Origin: Bdellovibrionales bacterium
GTDB lineage: Bacteria > Bdellovibrionota > Bdellovibrionia > Bdellovibrionales > UBA1609
Assembly (NCBI GenBank): GCA_020434645.1
Contig: JAGRAK010000080.1
Coordinates: forward strand, 1-8,221
Direction of reading: 5' to 3'
Length of the DNA stretch: 8,221 nt
Both the position numbers and the translations under genes were made by a program. How positions within the stretch are numbered: the stretch's first letter is position 1; every line of letters starts with the position of its first letter. Of the stretch, positions 5,399 to 8,221 are shown piece after piece. The notes beneath the pieces are model-generated. The model was not told the DNA's origin, made no database searches, and was given only the letters and a program-made list of their open reading frames with translations.

Positions 5399-7290
5399 TG
5401 AAGACGAATTATGATGTGATAATTGTAGGCGCAGGTCATGCCGGCATTGAAGCGGCGCTCGCAGCTGCGCGCATAGGTTGTACCACTCTGCTTGTTACAA
5501 ATAACGCATCTCGAATTGGTTATATGAGCTGCAATCCCTCAATTGGTGGAGTTGGCAAAGGGCATCTCGTCAAAGAAATTGATATTCTTGGCGGTGAAAT
5601 GGGCCGAGCAGCAGATATATCTTGTATTCAATTTAAGCGACTTAATGCCAGCAAAGGGCCTGCAGTGAGAGGCTCTCGTGCTCAATGTGATAAGGACGTT
5701 TACGTAGAATATATGGCTTCGGTTGTTCGCACCACACCCAATCTGGAGCTACGTGAGCTTGAAGTTGAATCGCTCATTTTGAATGGTTCAATTTGTAATG
5801 GTGTAGTGACCTCTGATGGTCAAAAGATTTTGAGTCGCGCGGTAGTTATTACTACTGGGACTTTTATGAATGCTGTAATGCATTTTGGTCTTAAGCAAAT
5901 TTCTGGAGGACGAGTTGGCGACAAGGCCACAGTAGGAATTTCAGATCAACTTCGCGCAAATGGATTCACTGTAACAAGACTAAAAACGGGAACGCCTGCT
6001 CGGGCTGACAAAAATAGTATCGATTGGTCTAAAACGACTCCGCAGAGTGGTGATGTTCGATTTGTTCCGTTCAGCCTCAGAAGTCCGAAAAATACTCAAC
6101 TACCGCAAATTGACTGCTACATAACCTACACGAGCGAGAAAACTCATGATGTAATTCGTAAAAATTTACATCAATCCCCTATGTTTTCTGGCGTAATTCA
6201 AGGCATTGGTCCGCGCTACTGCCCAAGTATTGAAGATAAAATCACACGATTTGCTGATAAAGACAGACATCAAAGTTTTTTAGAACCAGAAGGCCTATCT
6301 ACCGACTCTATATATATACAAGGAATCTCCACAAGCCTTCCCGAAGATGTGCAGTACGAGTTTCTCAAAACTATGCCTGGCCTTGAAAATGTTCGGCTTC
6401 TTAAACCGGGATATGCTGTCGAGTACGATTTCATACAGCCAACTCAACTAACACACACATTAGAGACACGGACAATTTCAAATTTATTTTTAGCGGGTCA
6501 AATTAATGGAACAAGTGGATATGAGGAGGCCGCAATACAAGGTCTAGTTGCTGGCGCTAATGCTGCGTTAAAAGTTTTGCAGCGCGATCCACTCGTTCTT
6601 TTACGACATCAGTCCTACGCAGGGGTGTTAATCGACGATCTCATTACTAAAGGTACAAAAGAACCTTATCGCATGTTAACTTCTCGAGCTGAACATCGTC
6701 TTGTTTTAAGAGAAGATAACGTTCTCGATAGGTTAGCTGATATTGCACATAAGTGCGGATTACTTTCTGAAGAGCTACATGATAAATATTCGACTATTCT
6801 GACCTCTCGAACTGAACTAAAGTCTTATTTAAGTAAAAATAAGCTAGTTCCGAATGCCGTTACTCTTCAAAAGCTTTCAGAAATTGAGTCGAGTGTTTTA
6901 CTAAAGCCAGCTACTTTAGAGGACATGCTGCGGCGCGGTGACATTACTTGTTCTAAGCTCGCCCGCTTTAATTTTGAATTTAATTATGATTTTGATACCG
7001 TAATTGAGCCTGTTGAGATTGATATTAAGTATTCAGGCTATATTCATCGCCAAGAGCAGTTAATTGAGCAGTGTCGAAAAATGGAGAATTATAAATTGCC
7101 TACTGAACTCGACTATAGTCGAGTTCCCGGTTTATCACATGAGGAGATTGAGAAATTATCAAGTATTCGACCAGTTAGTTTGGCTCAGGCATCAAGAATT
7201 AGTGGTGTAAATCCAAGTGCCTTGCAGGCAATTTTAGTTCATATTAAAGGAAATAAGGTTCATAATCCTCAAGCGGAGAGGAATATTTAG
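5398..7290 (+). CDS. mnmG: tRNA uridine-5-carboxymethylaminomethyl modification enzyme MnmG
   Basis: MnmG is the FAD- and NADH-dependent partner of MnmE; the heterocomplex modifies U34 of tRNAs in the cytoplasm. The 630-residue protein has the N-terminal FAD-binding Rossmann motif GAGHAG (11-16). The family segment GYMSCNPSIGGVGKGHLVKE (41-60) contains the conserved Cys45. Also present are a GTPARAD segment (198-204), YCPSIEDKITRF (274-285) with the second conserved Cys275, FLEPEG (294-299) and the FAD-contacting GQINGTSGYEEAAIQG (367-382). The C-terminal helical domain, which contacts MnmE and tRNA, ends with the family pattern RPVSLAQASRISGV (591-604). Length is normal and all motifs are intact. 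It starts on the final A of the mnmE stop (TAATG, one-base overlap), which keeps the two subunits translationally linked. A 22-bp palindrome lies in its C-terminal coding part. Confidence 0.98.
   Translation: MKTNYDVIIVGAGHAGIEAALAAARIGCTTLLVTNNASRIGYMSCNPSIGGVGKGHLVKEIDILGGEMGRAADISCIQFKRLNASKGPAVRGSRAQCDKDVYVEYMASVVRTTPNLELRELEVESLILNGSICNGVVTSDGQKILSRAVVITTGTFMNAVMHFGLKQISGGRVGDKATVGISDQLRANGFTVTRLKTGTPARADKNSIDWSKTTPQSGDVRFVPFSLRSPKNTQLPQIDCYITYTSEKTHDVIRKNLHQSPMFSGVIQGIGPRYCPSIEDKITRFADKDRHQSFLEPEGLSTDSIYIQGISTSLPEDVQYEFLKTMPGLENVRLLKPGYAVEYDFIQPTQLTHTLETRTISNLFLAGQINGTSGYEEAAIQGLVAGANAALKVLQRDPLVLLRHQSYAGVLIDDLITKGTKEPYRMLTSRAEHRLVLREDNVLDRLADIAHKCGLLSEELHDKYSTILTSRTELKSYLSKNKLVPNAVTLQKLSEIESSVLLKPATLEDMLRRGDITCSKLARFNFEFNYDFDTVIEPVEIDIKYSGYIHRQEQLIEQCRKMENYKLPTELDYSRVPGLSHEEIEKLSSIRPVSLAQASRISGVNPSALQAILVHIKGNKVHNPQAERNI
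7105..7126. repeat. 22-bp perfect palindrome inside mnmG
   Basis: GAACTCGACTA (7105-7115) is followed directly by its exact inverse complement TAGTCGAGTTC (7116-7126). As RNA it could fold into a 9-bp stem with a TATA loop. It encodes residues of the conserved LDYSRVPGLS region of MnmG, so protein constraint explains part of the sequence but not the symmetry. No T-run follows, so it is not an intrinsic terminator. Its function is unknown. Confidence 0.7.
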
Positions 7291-7292
7291 TT

Positions 7293-7952
7293 GTGGCTTC
7301 AGATTTAGACAGTACCGGTCGACTTTGGAGAATTCCGAAGTGGTTCCCAGAACTCACCCAAAGAGAGCTAGATCTTTTTCGTTCCTATCTTTCGGAATTG
7401 ATTCATTTTAACGGGAGAATGAATTTAATTTCTCCACGAACTGAGGCTACGGCTGATTTAACACACATTGCGGATGGCATTTTGGGATCACGCGTTATTC
7501 TCGGCCAAACTCAAGCTATTGACATATTTGATATAGGGTCAGGAAATGGAATTCCAGGCCTTGTTTTAGCGATATTGGCGCCAACGCGCCGCATTACTCT
7601 AGTTGATGCTGATGCGCGTAAAATTGAATTTCTTAAACATTGTATTGCTAGGCTGGAACTTTCGAACTGCCATACCATTCATGCTCGATTAGAGGACTTA
7701 GATCCTGGCACCATTCATTGTGGAGTTAGTCGAGGCTTTGCTTCTATTTCAAAGTGTCTTTTGATGTGTCGTAAAGTTGCGGCCGAGGACTGCTCCTTTT
7801 TTCACTTTAAGGGGCCGTCATGGTCTACTGAGGTCGCACAAATTCCCTCACAGATATTAGCGTCATGGGATCCCATGCATGTAATGCACTATCGGCTCCC
7901 CGATGAGGAGACAGTGCGTTCAATTGTTCTAACAAAAAGAATTTCCAGATAG
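7293..7952 (+). CDS. rsmG: 16S rRNA (guanine-N7)-methyltransferase RsmG
   Basis: RsmG (formerly GidB) methylates N7 of a guanine in the 530 loop of 16S rRNA (G527 in E. coli) using S-adenosylmethionine; its loss is a known route to low-level streptomycin resistance. The 219-residue protein shows FNGRMNLISPR (39-49), HIADGIL (58-64), the SAM-binding loop DIGSGNGIPGLVLAI (80-94), the acidic post-strand motif TLVDADARKIEFLK (102-115), SRGFASISK (146-154) and FKG (172-174), all family landmarks in the usual order. The GTG start lies two bases after the mnmG stop. GGAGAGGA at 7275-7282, 10 bases upstream and inside mnmG, is a plausible ribosome binding site. The TAG stop forms the left edge of the parS-like palindrome. 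This is the last gene of the plus-strand series. Confidence 0.95.
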   Translation: MASDLDSTGRLWRIPKWFPELTQRELDLFRSYLSELIHFNGRMNLISPRTEATADLTHIADGILGSRVILGQTQAIDIFDIGSGNGIPGLVLAILAPTRRITLVDADARKIEFLKHCIARLELSNCHTIHARLEDLDPGTIHCGVSRGFASISKCLLMCRKVAAEDCSFFHFKGPSWSTEVAQIPSQILASWDPMHVMHYRLPDEETVRSIVLTKRISR

Positions 7953-7979
7953 TGTTCCACGTGGAACACTCTATTTTTT
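7951..7979 (+). terminator. Probable intrinsic terminator of the rpmH-rsmG operon, shared with parS
   Basis: In plus-strand RNA the 20-bp palindrome can fold into an 8-bp stem, AGTGTTCC (7951-7958) with GGAACACT (7963-7970), closed by an ACGT loop. Six T residues follow at 7974-7979 after a 3-base CTA spacer. This is the layout of a Rho-independent terminator at the end of the operon. On the minus strand no T-run follows directly, so termination looks one-directional. The stem is modest and the spacer slightly weakens the match. Confidence 0.55.
7953..7968. promoter_or_regulatory. parS: parS chromosome-partitioning site (ParB binding site)
   Basis: TGTTCCACGTGGAACA is a perfect 16-bp palindrome with the CACGTG core and TGTT/AACA arms of bacterial parS (family consensus about TGTTTCACGTGAAACA, with C/G variants at the inner arm positions). 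ParB nucleates on such sites and spreads to build the partition complex that moves the origin with ParA and helps load condensin. It lies in the expected place, close to dnaA and immediately after rsmG. The symmetry extends to 20 bp (7951-7970). No second parS was found in the window. Confidence 0.88.
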
Positions 7980-8221
7980 AGGATCTTTCGTGTCCCCGTC
8001 TACAATTTGATTTGGATCAGTTTGGCGTGAGGGTCGAGGGACACGGTCGCTCCAATTTCGCGAGGCATTGTTCAATTCTTTATTTTTTAGGTAAGCTTTG
8101 TATTCTTCTGGCGGCGGCCATGGTTTTTCTGCCTTAAATGCTGCCTCATAAGTCTTATAATCATCAAATTTTCGCTCAATTTCTCTAATTTTGAGATATT
8201 CAATCCGCTCTAGCGATTTCT
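7971..8221 (-). CDS. Uncharacterised protein, C-terminal 82 residues (5' end outside window)
   Basis: The minus strand is open from the right edge (two bases of a partial codon, then 82 codons) to a TAG at 7973-7971. I do not recognise the product. The visible part is hydrophilic and strongly charged. It has a basic/acidic stretch that could be helical (IEYLKIREIERKFDDYKTYE, about 6-25), a proline patch PWPPPEEYKAYL (33-44) and a polar, probably disordered tail ending DTKDPKK. No membrane segment, cysteine or catalytic motif is visible. It has no resemblance to ParA or ParB, which often follow rsmG, and it points the opposite way. Its stop is 18 bases from that of rsmG, and its last two Lys codons supply the T-run of the opposite-strand terminator. 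That it is a real gene is likely from the uninterrupted frame ending precisely at parS, but not certain. Confidence 0.6.
   Translation of the reverse strand, partial: KSLERIEYLKIREIERKFDDYKTYEAAFKAEKPWPPPEEYKAYLKNKELNNASRNWSDRVPRPSRQTDPNQIVDGDTKDPKK

Noticed and set aside
5209..5439. An open minus-strand frame across the mnmE-mnmG junction, and similar antisense frames at 1316-1525, 2166-2357, 3391-3600 and 4666-4860.
   Set aside because: Each lies opposite a well-supported conserved gene, has no recognisable protein features and no convincing ribosome binding site; they are shadow frames.
7864..7877. A 14-bp perfect palindrome in rsmG (CATGGGATCCCATG).
   Set aside because: About 0.5 perfect 14-bp palindromes are expected by chance in a window of this size, and there is no supporting context.

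Overview
The window holds the classic chromosome-origin neighbourhood of a bacterium. On the minus strand at the left edge is the first 300 codons of dnaA. Diverging from it on the plus strand is an unbroken, tightly packed series: rpmH, rnpA, yidD, yidC, a KH/R3H protein of the KhpB/Jag family, mnmE, mnmG and rsmG. A parS-like palindrome follows directly after rsmG. The right edge carries the C-terminal end of an unrecognised gene on the minus strand, converging on rsmG.

The sequence is AT-rich by eye and uses TTG and GTG starts. YidC has the long form with a large extracytoplasmic domain, which points to a Gram-negative (diderm) cell. A KhpB/Jag gene between yidC and mnmE is common in Firmicutes, in Bdellovibrio and other former Deltaproteobacteria, and in spirochaetes, but is not the usual gammaproteobacterial order. 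Together these make a Bdellovibrionota or deltaproteobacterium-like organism my best guess. This is inference from gene order and protein architecture; I cannot run a phylogeny.

Layout. 1-900: dnaA (minus, 3' end outside the window). 901-1080: divergent intergenic region with a likely promoter in each direction and no obvious DnaA box. 1081-1817: rpmH, rnpA and yidD, which overlap one another in different frames. 1810-3459: yidC, starting inside yidD. 3473-4018: khpB/jag. 4028-7290: mnmE and mnmG, overlapping by one base. 7293-7952: rsmG. 7951-7979: a 20-bp perfect palindrome that contains a 16-bp parS-type site and is followed by a T-run, so it probably also acts as the operon's terminator. 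7971-8221: end of the convergent unknown gene.

The plus-strand genes probably form one transcription unit joining ribosome assembly (L34, RsmG), tRNA processing and modification (RNase P protein, MnmE-MnmG) and membrane-protein insertion (YidD, YidC). DnaA and parS add replication initiation and chromosome segregation. I see no defence, mobile or otherwise exotic system. The points most worth a second look are the parS/terminator packed between two stop codons, the rnpA start buried in rpmH, a 22-bp perfect palindrome inside mnmG, the absence of parA directly after rsmG, and a degenerate KH signature motif in the KhpB/Jag protein.
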